Shown here: piece after piece, positions 15,275 through 23,329 of the stretch
Numbering within the stretch: position 1 is the first letter of the stretch
Layout of the letters: each line of letters starts with the position of its first letter
Source of the DNA: Thiothrix sp.
GTDB lineage: Bacteria; Pseudomonadota; Gammaproteobacteria; Thiotrichales; Thiotrichaceae
Direction of reading: 5' to 3'
NCBI GenBank assembly: GCA_020442915.1
Contig: JAGRJD010000041.1
Location: forward strand, 7,949-47,713
DNA length: 39,765 bases
Translations under genes and position numbers: made by a program
Notes under the pieces: generated by a model
Seen by the model: the letters and a program-made list of their open reading frames with translations, nothing else
The model's database searches: none
What the model was told of the DNA's origin: nothing

Positions 15275-16984
15275 ATGGAAAACGCCACCGGTACCCGCAG
15301 CATTGACGGCAATGACGACCTCAGCATTCCGGCCTCCTGGGCGACCAATCGCTCCGATATCGGCCAGCAGCCGGTCAAGCGCGGGCCGTTTTTCCTGCCC
15401 TGGCAGGTTCTGTTGACGCTGGTGCTGCTGTTTGTGGTCTTTGTCGGCATCGGAATGCTGTTTTACTGGTTGCCGGGCACCAATCCCACCTATCCCTGGC
15501 TGCCGCCCCTGATGTCGACGCTGTGGCTGATGGCGGGACTGGGCTTCAGTGGCCTGCTGTTCTGGGTCTGGCGCGAATTTGTTTCTTTTGGCGGGGATCT
15601 GGCCTTCTGGGCTGCACGCCTGCGCAAGGGGGACCTGAGTGCACGCATGCCGGTTGCGCCCAATTGCTGCCTCTCGGTCAGAACCCGTGAGCGCATCAAT
15701 GCCATCACCCATGATTATCAGGCCCTGGCACGCATGCAGCGCCATCGCATGAGCCGGCAGGAACAATACCTGGAGCAGAAAAAGCATCACTTGAATGTAC
15801 TCTACGATGTCGCCAGCGCCATCAACCGGGCCGACAGTCTGGATGACATGCTGCAACGGCTGCTGAAGACCCTGAAAGCGGTGGTCGGGGCCGAGGCGGT
15901 GGCGATCCGTCTGCTGGACCGTGAAGGCCGCTTGCGGCTGGTGGCCAGCAGCGGGCTGGATGAAGCGATTGTGGCTCTGGAGGAGTTTCTGCCGTCTTCC
16001 GACTGCCTGTGTGGCCGTGCGGCTCAGGAGGCCTGCATCCAGACCCGGCAGGATATGCGCCAGTGCGGCCTGATCCTGCAGCACACCTTTTTTTCCGAGG
16101 ATTCCAGCATCGGCATGCTGGCGATCCCGATCCAGTACCGTGACAAGGTACTGGGGGTCTACAACCTGTTTGTGCCCCGCACCCAGTGTGAGTCACTCAA
16201 GGAAGAGTATGAGCTGCTGACCAGTCTGGGCCAGCACCTGGGCATGGCGGTGGAAAAGGCGGGGGTGGAGGAGGAGGCTCACAACCTGTCCATCATGCAG
16301 GAGCGTACCCGCATGGCGCATGAGCTGCATGATTCGCTGGCGCAGACCCTGGCCAGCCTGCGTTTCAAGGTGCGCCTGCTGGATGATTCCCTGAACCGGG
16401 GAGATGAGGCGGCGATCTGGCAGGAGGTCGAAGCGCTGGAAAGCACCATTGATGAAGCTTACGCCGAGCTGCGCAGCCTGATCACCCATTTCCGGGCCCC
16501 AATGGACGGGCGCGGGGTGCTGCGGGCGGTGGAGGCTCTGGCGGTGCGTTTCCGCAAGGAGACCGGCATGGAGGTGTTTTTCTATCACAACTGGAGCCTC
16601 AATGACCTTGACCCTGAAGTGGCGCGGGAGGTGGTGCGGATTGTGCAGGAGGCGCTCAACAACGTGCGCAAGCACAGTCAGGCCAGCACGGTACGCATCC
16701 TGATGTACAGCTCGGAAGAGGGGCGCTGCAGTATTCTGGTTGAGGATGATGGTGTGGGCCTGCCCGGTGAGCCACCCAGGCCGGACCCGGTGACCGGTGA
16801 GCACCTGGGGCTGGGGATCATGCACGAGCGGGCGGCAAAGATCGGTGGCGAACTGCAGTTCGACAGTGATCCGGATGAAGGGGGGACCCTGGTGCAGCTG
16901 AGTTTTCATGTGGCTCCGGCCCGGAAACTGTCTGAGCTGATCGGCAAGACCGAAGCGTCAGGGCAGTTTCCGGAATCTGACTGA
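15275..16984 (+). CDS. NarX-like sensor histidine kinase with Cys-rich GAF domain
   Basis: The protein has 569 residues from ATG 15275, 31 bp after the DsrR-like gene; an in-frame ATG at 15212 would overlap that gene. Two transmembrane helices (about 41-66 and 76-100) are joined by only about ten residues, so the periplasmic nitrate-binding four-helix domain of NarX/NarQ is missing. A HAMP-like segment (100-150) follows, then a GAF domain (about 185-300) with Cys244, Cys246, Cys254 and Cys264. The HisKA_3 dimerisation domain has ERTRMAHELHDSLAQ (343-357) with phosphoacceptor His352. The ATPase domain has EALNNVRKHSQA (459-470), DDGVGLP (491-497) and GLGI. It phosphorylates the NarL-like regulator encoded 21 bp downstream. 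The signal is probably cytoplasmic or membrane-derived, perhaps redox through the cysteines. Confidence 0.9.
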   Translation: MENATGTRSIDGNDDLSIPASWATNRSDIGQQPVKRGPFFLPWQVLLTLVLLFVVFVGIGMLFYWLPGTNPTYPWLPPLMSTLWLMAGLGFSGLLFWVWREFVSFGGDLAFWAARLRKGDLSARMPVAPNCCLSVRTRERINAITHDYQALARMQRHRMSRQEQYLEQKKHHLNVLYDVASAINRADSLDDMLQRLLKTLKAVVGAEAVAIRLLDREGRLRLVASSGLDEAIVALEEFLPSSDCLCGRAAQEACIQTRQDMRQCGLILQHTFFSEDSSIGMLAIPIQYRDKVLGVYNLFVPRTQCESLKEEYELLTSLGQHLGMAVEKAGVEEEAHNLSIMQERTRMAHELHDSLAQTLASLRFKVRLLDDSLNRGDEAAIWQEVEALESTIDEAYAELRSLITHFRAPMDGRGVLRAVEALAVRFRKETGMEVFFYHNWSLNDLDPEVAREVVRIVQEALNNVRKHSQASTVRILMYSSEEGRCSILVEDDGVGLPGEPPRPDPVTGEHLGLGIMHERAAKIGGELQFDSDPDEGGTLVQLSFHVAPARKLSELIGKTEASGQFPESD

Positions 16985-17005
16985 CTTTGTTTTCGGGATA
17001 ATTTC

Positions 17006-17677
17006 ATGAATGAAAAAGTATTGCTAATTGATGACCACACCCTGTTTCGGGCCGGACTGGAAGACCTGCTGCGCCGGCGTGGTATCGAGGTGGTGGCTGC
17101 GGTCGGAAGCGGGGATCAGGGCATCCAGAGCGTCGCCGAACTCGGCCCCGATATTGTGCTGCTGGACATGCGCATGCCCCAGATGGATGGACTGGCGATC
17201 CTGCGCCTGCTGCGCAAGAAGCATCCGGGCCTGAAGGTGGTGATGCTGACCACCAGCAGCAATGAAAGCGACCTGATCGAGGCGTTGCGCAGCGGCGCTC
17301 GTGGCTACCTGCTCAAGGACATTGAGCCGGATGAGCTGGTGGTGTCCCTGCGTGAGATTCTGGCCGGCAAAACCGTGGTAGCACCGGAGCTGGCACCGGT
17401 ACTGGCGCGTTTCGTGCAGGGCGATGAAGGTGAGCTGGAGGGCGACAAGGCGGCCAATCCGTTTTCAGAGCTGACACCGCGTGAATACGAAATCCTGACC
17501 CTGCTGGCGGAAGGCCAGAGCAACAAGGTGATTGCCCGTAATCTTGGCATTTCCGATGGTACCGTGAAGCTGCATGTCAAGGCCATCCTGCGCAAGCTCA
17601 ATGTCAGCTCGCGGATCACGGCAGCAGTCATGGCCGTGGAGCACGGTGTGCGTGCCAGTGCCGCTGCCGATGACTGA
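17006..17677 (+). CDS. narL: NarL/FixJ-family response regulator
   Basis: A 223-residue regulator. The receiver domain has acidic D9-D10, phosphoacceptor Asp54 in LLDMRMP, Thr82-Thr83 and Lys104 in GYLLKDIEPDEL. A linker follows and then a LuxR/GerE helix-turn-helix (about 154-205) with LTPREYEIL and SNKVIARNLGISDGTVKLHV. The receiver end and linker closely resemble E. coli NarL (KDIEPDEL, TPVLA-like). It is the cognate partner of the adjacent kinase. The gene order suggests that it may regulate its own operon with siroheme and sulfur genes rather than, or besides, nitrate genes; no narGHJI is in the window. Confidence 0.92.
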   Translation: MNEKVLLIDDHTLFRAGLEDLLRRRGIEVVAAVGSGDQGIQSVAELGPDIVLLDMRMPQMDGLAILRLLRKKHPGLKVVMLTTSSNESDLIEALRSGARGYLLKDIEPDELVVSLREILAGKTVVAPELAPVLARFVQGDEGELEGDKAANPFSELTPREYEILTLLAEGQSNKVIARNLGISDGTVKLHVKAILRKLNVSSRITAAVMAVEHGVRASAAADD

Positions 17678-18173
17678 GCACCGGCACGGGAGTGGGGAGG
17701 GTGCCGCCCTGCCGGTACAGACCTATCGCATGCTGGTCGCTGGCGTATTGCCGCAGATCCGGGAGCTGTTTCCCTGGGACCTGGAGCAGAAGCTCCGGGA
17801 CGAGCCGGAAACGCTGGTGGTGGATATCCGCGAGACGGAGGAATTTGCTCAGGGTGCTATTGCCGGGGCCCTGCATGTACCGCGCGGCATCCTGGAAGGT
17901 GCCTGCGACTGGGGGTATTCCGATACCGTACCGGCGCTGGTGCAGGCCCGTGAGCGTCCGCTGGTGCTGGTCTGCCGCTCCGGTAACCGCAGTGCCCTGG
18001 CAGCCCATACCCTGCAGTTGATGGGCTACCGCGATGTCTGGTCACTCAGGACCGGGGTGCGGGGCTGGAATGATTATGAGCTGCCGCTGTTTGACCGGCA
18101 GGGGCAGCCGGTGGATATTGATGAGGCCGAAGCACGGCTCAGTCCGCCCGTGACGCCGGACCAGCTGGGTTGA
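17670..18173 (+). CDS. Rhodanese-domain sulfurtransferase
   Basis: The protein has 167 residues from ATG 17670, which overlaps the end of the NarL-like gene by 8 bases and implies translational coupling. A single rhodanese domain spans about 38-140, with VVDIRETEEFAQGAIAGALH and the active loop CRSGNRS, catalytic Cys102. Single-domain rhodaneses carry persulfide sulfur in the cytoplasm to partners such as TusA or DsrE. The N-terminal 35 residues (VQTYRMLVAGVLPQIRELFP) are an extra helix common in this subgroup. It is last of the five-gene operon begun by the cobB/dsrN-like gene, reinforcing a sulfur-related context. Confidence 0.9.
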   Translation: MTEHRHGSGEGAALPVQTYRMLVAGVLPQIRELFPWDLEQKLRDEPETLVVDIRETEEFAQGAIAGALHVPRGILEGACDWGYSDTVPALVQARERPLVLVCRSGNRSALAAHTLQLMGYRDVWSLRTGVRGWNDYELPLFDRQGQPVDIDEAEARLSPPVTPDQLG

Positions 18174-18177
18174 CGGT

Positions 18178-18873
18178 TCAGCCCGGCTCCAGCACGTCCC
18201 CGAGTTTCAGTTTATGGCCCTGTTCCGGCGCATGGCTCAGCTCGGCCAGATACAGTTCAGCCGTGGCGATCGCGTCCTGCAGGGCATTGTGTGCCCCGTA
18301 ACGCGGCAGATTATACTGCTGGCGCAGGTTGCCCAGACGCAGCTGGCTGGGCCTGACCGGCTGCTGGCTGCGATCCAGGCGGCGTTTTTCCAGTGCCAGC
18401 GTGTCGATGACCTGCAATGGCAGTTTGTGGCCATAGACCCGTTCCATGGCTGCGTGCAGGAAACTGCGTTCGATCTGGGCGAAATGGGCGATCAGCACCT
18501 TGCCGGTCATGCGCTCCACCAGTTCGTGCAGGGCGTCGTGCAGGTGGATACCGGCGTTCATGCGGTCATCGGTGATTTTGTGCACCACCACGGTTGCTGG
18601 CGGCAGCGGAATATTGACCTTGATGATGTGGTGTGTACAGGCACTCATCTGCACCCGACCCTGGTGGATTTCGGTGTAGCCCATGCTCAGGATGGCATCC
18701 CTGCGCATGTTGAGGCCGGTGGTTTCAAAGTCGAGGACCAGGTAATCCTGTTCCCAGACCGGGGTTCTGCGGTCGGCGAACGGGGTTTCCAGGTAGCGTC
18801 TGGCCGCCGGATGCTCCACGCTGGCGGCCAGCTGCCGTTTCCGGGTTTCAGGGGAGCGGAATGGCCACAACAT
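18178..18873 (-). CDS. DEDDh 3'-5' exonuclease, DnaQ/epsilon-like
   Basis: The protein has 231 residues. Exo I is VLDFETTGL with Asp48 and Glu50, Exo II lies in HDALHELVERMTGKVLIAHF, and Exo III is AHNALQDA with the His and last Asp of the DEDDh set. The fold matches the proofreading subunit family, but the N-terminal about 40 residues are extra and this is not the housekeeping DnaQ. Its ATG overlaps the TGA of the upstream CBS/DUF294 gene by one base (TGATG at 18871-18875), so the two are translationally coupled. This pair is a recurring arrangement in proteobacteria; the biological substrate is unknown, possibly a signalling nucleotide or short RNA. Confidence 0.9.
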   Translation of the reverse strand: MLWPFRSPETRKRQLAASVEHPAARRYLETPFADRRTPVWEQDYLVLDFETTGLNMRRDAILSMGYTEIHQGRVQMSACTHHIIKVNIPLPPATVVVHKITDDRMNAGIHLHDALHELVERMTGKVLIAHFAQIERSFLHAAMERVYGHKLPLQVIDTLALEKRRLDRSQQPVRPSQLRLGNLRQQYNLPRYGAHNALQDAIATAELYLAELSHAPEQGHKLKLGDVLEPG

Positions 18874-20744
18874 CAGCGGAACCGGTCGGTCTGGTAGTGA
18901 CTGGCCATGCTGTCCTGCAGGCTGGAAACCACATCGAAGGCATCCTTGAGGTGGCGGCGCTCCAGACTGGACAGCTCCTCGGGGGGCACGTAGTTGTTCG
19001 GTGCCCGCCCTTTTTCAATCTGCTGGGCCTGATGCTGCAGACGTACCATGCTGATGAACTCGAAGGCATCACGCAGGTCGTCAACCCGTGACGGGGTCAG
19101 TACCTTGGCCTCGGCAATGGCGTCCAGCCGTTCCCAGGTGTTGATCGGCGCCAGACCACCGGCCAGTGCATACAGGCGCGCCATGTCAATCACCGGTACC
19201 ACACCCCGTTTTTTCAGGTCCATGCCTTCATCGGCACTGGCATTCTTGCGGTCTTTTTCCAGCACGAAGCCCCGGAAAAAGCCCAGTGGCGGACGGTGGC
19301 TCATGGCATTGCCGGCCATGAAAGCCTGGAACAGGGTCTGCTCACGGGTCCGGCTCAGAATGCCGGTCTGCAGGCGCTCCAGCAGGCTGGCATCCCCGTA
19401 CAGGCAGCGCAGGTCGAAGAAAATGCTGGAATACATCAGGGCCTTGGGCTGCGGGCTTTCAATCCATTGGGTGAAATAGCCGTTCCAGACTGACCAGGGC
19501 TGACGCCACTGGTCGTTGGTGGCCATGATGTCGCCGGGACAGTAGACATAGCCGGCGGCGTTCAGGCCGTCGCTGACGAATTTGGCCACATTGCGGAAAT
19601 AGTCACCGTGTTCGGCCTCATGGTAGTCATCGGAAAGGATCATGCCATTGTCCTGGTCCGAGTGTGCGGTCTGCTCACGGCGCGCCATGGAGCCGGCGAC
19701 AATGAAGGCATAGGGAATGGGGGGCGGGCCGAACTGCTGCTCCGCCAGTGCCAGCAGGCGCCGGGTGATGGCCTGCCCGATGGAAGTGATGGCATGCCCG
19801 ATATCACGGGCGGTCATGCTCTGGTTCACCAGCGTGACCAGCATCTTGGGCAGGCTTTTGCTCAGGGCTTCCAGCCGTGCCACGTCCTTGGCCGCCGAGA
19901 TGTCACCGACCAGATAGATGGTGCTCTGGCTCTGGCTGCGCAACAGGTCGGTGGCGGAGACCACGCCCACGACCTGACCGTTGTCCACCACCGGCACATG
20001 GCGGATATTGCGCCGGGCCATCAGTAGCAGGGCATCGGAAGCCTGGTTGCCCGGTTTCAGGGTCAGCGGATCCGGAGTCATGATGTCAGTGACCGGGATA
20101 TCGACGCTGCGGCCCTCTGCCACTACACGCTTGCGGAAGTCCACGTCCGTGATAATGCCGTTCAGGGCACCGTCATCGGATACAATCATGGCGGACTGGG
20201 CATTGGCTTCGTTCATCTGGACCGCCAGCTCGCGGATGGTATGGTTTCTGCCGGCCAGCAGCGGCAGTTTCATCAGTTCGCTGATGCGCTGTGTGGCCAG
20301 GGCCAGTCCTTCGCTGCCCCGGATTTCCTCGATGGCATTGCGCAGGCGTTCGGGTTTGCGTTCGGTGAAATAGCGCCGGACCCGTTCGTGGTTTTCCATG
20401 AACTTGAGGAACAGCGGGGCTGGAATGGCATAGAACAGGGTGTCTTCGAGGGTCCGGACCGTCATGCTCACCGTCCCGCCCCGGATGACCGAGCGGTGCC
20501 CGACCCAGTCCCCCTCACTCAGTTGCCCGTACAGCTCGCCGTTCTCCAGTGTCACCTCCACAGCCCCACTGCGGATCAGCAGGGCGTGCCCGTTGTGGGC
20601 CCCGATTGTCAGGACATTGGTATCCCGGCGGGCGTACTGGATTTCCAGCCCCATCGCCAGCTCGTTCAGAACCTCGTCCGGCAGCTCCGTCAGGGGTGGG
20701 CACTGGGCCAGATAGTCGCGGATTTCCAGCTGTTCGATTTCCAT
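18873..20744 (-). CDS. cNMP-binding / CBS-pair / DUF294 nucleotidyltransferase-like signal protein
   Basis: The protein has 623 residues, with GGAGGAAG on the minus strand at 20752-20759. Domains in order are a cyclic-nucleotide-binding domain (about 15-120), two CBS motifs (about 155-270, with GIITDVDFRKRV and GVVSATDLLRS) that bind adenine nucleotides, and a DUF294 nucleotidyltransferase-like domain (about 300-440). The last has GSMARREQTAHSDQDNGMI at 351-369, where G-S and D-x-D (363, 365) mimic GlnD/KNTase catalytic residues. A helical DUF294_C domain follows (about 470-610). It probably senses energy or cyclic nucleotide status and may modify a nucleotide or protein. It is coupled to the downstream exonuclease gene. 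Confidence 0.92.
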   Translation of the reverse strand: MEIEQLEIRDYLAQCPPLTELPDEVLNELAMGLEIQYARRDTNVLTIGAHNGHALLIRSGAVEVTLENGELYGQLSEGDWVGHRSVIRGGTVSMTVRTLEDTLFYAIPAPLFLKFMENHERVRRYFTERKPERLRNAIEEIRGSEGLALATQRISELMKLPLLAGRNHTIRELAVQMNEANAQSAMIVSDDGALNGIITDVDFRKRVVAEGRSVDIPVTDIMTPDPLTLKPGNQASDALLLMARRNIRHVPVVDNGQVVGVVSATDLLRSQSQSTIYLVGDISAAKDVARLEALSKSLPKMLVTLVNQSMTARDIGHAITSIGQAITRRLLALAEQQFGPPPIPYAFIVAGSMARREQTAHSDQDNGMILSDDYHEAEHGDYFRNVAKFVSDGLNAAGYVYCPGDIMATNDQWRQPWSVWNGYFTQWIESPQPKALMYSSIFFDLRCLYGDASLLERLQTGILSRTREQTLFQAFMAGNAMSHRPPLGFFRGFVLEKDRKNASADEGMDLKKRGVVPVIDMARLYALAGGLAPINTWERLDAIAEAKVLTPSRVDDLRDAFEFISMVRLQHQAQQIEKGRAPNNYVPPEELSSLERRHLKDAFDVVSSLQDSMASHYQTDRFR

Positions 20745-20974
20745 GGATAGACTTCCTCCGGATTGATACCCCTATGGTATGCGAAACCGGCGGCTTTGTA
20801 TTGTCCTGAATCAGGTCCGCCTGTGCTTCTGGTCTTGTGGCACCGGTTTTTGCTGCCGACAGGCCGGATTTCCGGTTTGTTGCCGGTGAGTGACTTGTTA
20901 CACTGGCTTCCCTCAAAGTATCCGGAAGCCTTCGCCAGAGCGATTGTTTATCCAGCCACGCAGGAACCTGCCCC

Positions 20975-22975
20975 ATGCACGCCTATCTGCAGACCCTCCT
21001 TGACTATACCGCCCAGCACCTGTGGCTTGCAGTGGGGCTGGCGTTTCTGATCAGTGCCGGGGAGGCGCTGCTGGTGGTAGGGCTGTTTGTACCCAGCACC
21101 CTCGTGCTGGTGGGACTGGGCGGGCTGGTGGGGCTGGGCCGGCTTGATTTCTGGCCCATTTTTCTGGCGACAACTGTCGGGGCCGTTGTCGGTGATGCCC
21201 TGTCCTACTGGATCGGGCATCATTACCGTGAGCGTTTGTACAATATCTGGCCGTTTTCACATTATCAGGGGTTGCTGCAGCGAGGACACGATTATTTTGC
21301 CCACCACGGCGGTAAAAGTGTGGTAATCGGACGCTTCATTCCCGGTGTGAAAGCAGTGGTGCCCGGTATCGCCGGGATGATGGGCATGAATCCGCTGCGT
21401 TTTACCGTACTGAATGTCGTGTCCGCCTTTGCCTGGGCCGCAACCCATCTGTTGCCTGGCCTGTCGGCGGGCTGGCTGTTGTCACTGCTGGCGGGGATCA
21501 GCAAGCGTCTGGCCTTTACCGTCGGGTTGCTGTTGCTGCTGGGTATCCTGCTGATCTGGCTGGTGAACCGGGGGTTGTTGCTGGGGCGCTATTACCTGCC
21601 GCACTGGCAGCAGGCACTGGAACGCTGGGTTGAGCGGCGTCCGGCTTTGCGTAACGGCTGGCCGGGACGCCTGATTCTGGCGGAATATGCCGGATTCCGG
21701 CAGGAGGCCGGCATGTACCTGCTGCTGGGGCTGGCTGCCGGTGGGCTGATTTTCGTGCTTGCCAGTGTGCTGACACACAGCGGGCTGGATGAGCTGGATA
21801 CCGCCCTGAGTCAGGGGCTGCAGGGGCTGCGTACCGCGTGGTCGGATGTGCCCATGCTGGTGGCTACCCTGTCGGGGGATGTCTGGGTGATTACCGGTGT
21901 GGTGCTGGCGGTGCTGGGCGTGCTGCTCTGGCAGCGCAGCTACCGGTTGTCAGGGGGCGTGATAATGGCTTTCATGGTGGCCGGCATTTTCATCTTCGGG
22001 ACCAAGGGGCTGTTGCAGCGGTCGCGCCCGCTGCCTGATTTGTATATTGGTGGTGATGTCTATTCCTTCCCCAGCGGTCATGCCGGCTTCAGCATCCTGC
22101 TGGCGGGCCTGCTGCTCTGGTTTGCGCTCAAAGGCTGGCAGGGCAGCAAGCGCCAGCTGGCGGTACTGATACTGGTACTACTGGCAGGCCTGATCTCGGT
22201 GTCGCGCATTTATCTGGGTGCACACTGGCCCTCGGACGTGTTGGGCAGCCTGTTTTTCAGCACTTTGCTGGTGCTGGTGTTTGCCCAGGTATTCCGGCAT
22301 GAGCCGGTTGCGCCGATGCTGGCCCGGAAAGTGCTGCTGCTGGCCGGTGTAAGCTATGTGCTGCTGACCGCATGGCATGTCAGTACCGGCTGGGACAGTG
22401 CCCGGCAGAAATACCAGCGTCGGCCACCAGTGCCGATGGCCCTGACGCAGCCTTGGCTGGAGGGCGGTTGGCGTAATCTGCCGGCCTATCGGCAGGATCT
22501 GCATGGTGAACAGGAGGAGCCGTTTCTGCTGCAATGGCAGGGCAGTCTGGAACAGCTGCAGCAGGCACTGCCGGACTGGTCGGTGGCTCCGGCACTGTCG
22601 CTGGCCGGTCTGAACGGGCTGGTCGTGGGCAGTACGCCGGCAGCGCAGTTACCGGCCCTGCCCAAACTGCAAGCCGGAAAGGCGGAGGTGCTGGCCCTGC
22701 AGCAGGCCGATACGGATGGACGTTTTGTGCTGCGGCTTTACCCGCAGCAGGTTGTGGAGCCGGACGGGACTGCGTCAACCATCTGGCTGGGTACCGTGAC
22801 CCGTGAGCAGCTGTATCATCCCCTGAGGCAGCTCAGCCTGCTGCTGAGTGATGATGAGCAGCGCTGCACCGCACCATCCCTGCTGCAGCTTCCCCATGCC
22901 CGGCCCGCCGGCAGCCTGCGGCAGGGAAGTCCGGAATATGCCGGCTGTGGCGGGGAGGTGGTGCTGGGCAAATAG
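20975..22975 (+). CDS. DedA - PAP2 phosphatase - LssY_C fusion membrane protein
   Basis: The protein has 666 residues and AGGA upstream. The N-terminal DedA/SNARE-associated domain (about 1-200) has E30, the G-D-A-x-S-Y-W block (73-79) and GRFIPGVKAVVPG (119-131), typical of lipid-scrambling or flippase DedA proteins. The PAP2 domain (about 245-440) has the three phosphatase motifs KGLLQRSRP (344-352), PSGH (366-369) and SRIYLGAHWPSD (410-421). The C-terminus (about 450-666) is a soluble LssY_C-type domain. The fusion joins lipid translocation and lipid-phosphate hydrolysis in one inner-membrane protein, likely for undecaprenyl phosphate or phosphatidate turnover. Substrate not determinable from sequence. 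Confidence 0.9.
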   Translation: MHAYLQTLLDYTAQHLWLAVGLAFLISAGEALLVVGLFVPSTLVLVGLGGLVGLGRLDFWPIFLATTVGAVVGDALSYWIGHHYRERLYNIWPFSHYQGLLQRGHDYFAHHGGKSVVIGRFIPGVKAVVPGIAGMMGMNPLRFTVLNVVSAFAWAATHLLPGLSAGWLLSLLAGISKRLAFTVGLLLLLGILLIWLVNRGLLLGRYYLPHWQQALERWVERRPALRNGWPGRLILAEYAGFRQEAGMYLLLGLAAGGLIFVLASVLTHSGLDELDTALSQGLQGLRTAWSDVPMLVATLSGDVWVITGVVLAVLGVLLWQRSYRLSGGVIMAFMVAGIFIFGTKGLLQRSRPLPDLYIGGDVYSFPSGHAGFSILLAGLLLWFALKGWQGSKRQLAVLILVLLAGLISVSRIYLGAHWPSDVLGSLFFSTLLVLVFAQVFRHEPVAPMLARKVLLLAGVSYVLLTAWHVSTGWDSARQKYQRRPPVPMALTQPWLEGGWRNLPAYRQDLHGEQEEPFLLQWQGSLEQLQQALPDWSVAPALSLAGLNGLVVGSTPAAQLPALPKLQAGKAEVLALQQADTDGRFVLRLYPQQVVEPDGTASTIWLGTVTREQLYHPLRQLSLLLSDDEQRCTAPSLLQLPHARPAGSLRQGSPEYAGCGGEVVLGK

Positions 22976-23329
22976 GGGCATGCGCTATACTCCCGCTTTT
23001 AAAGCGTGGGCGCATGGTGTTACATATTTACTTTATCTTGTGACGACAATGTCTAGTACACCGTCATGCTTGAACTGGCGAACTAAACATTGGAAGCTTC
23101 CCGACCGCAGACGCCAGCATCAAACTGAAACACCTTTATCCGTCAATAAAACATGACAATGTACTAGGTTGCCCCACCTGGCGCAGTTATGCTATCACCA
23201 GTATGAGCGCCCGGGTTTTGTTATGATGGGTAATCCGGGTCAGGCATGACAGCTTCATGACAGATTCGGGTTTTATGCTAGTCCCCTGTTTCGTAACAGA
23301 TCCCGTGTGTTGGAGTTTTGGAGGAACCC
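22976..23329. other. 354 bp intergenic region upstream of tctC
   Basis: This AT-richer stretch holds no convincing gene. A 13-base palindrome centred on CGCTTTTAAAGCG lies near 22994-23008 beside a TATACT box. GACAATGT occurs at 23045 and 23155, each next to mutually inverted 7-mers CTAGTAC (23053-23059) and GTACTAG (23161-23167). These may be regulator sites or the ends of a tiny mobile remnant. The ribosome site GGAGGA at 23320-23325 sets the tctC start. Confidence 0.45.

Noticed and set aside
23160..23230. Possible sigma-54 promoter before tctC (CTGGCGCAGTTATGCTA)
   Set aside because: The GG-to-GC spacing is one base short of the required ten, so it does not fit.
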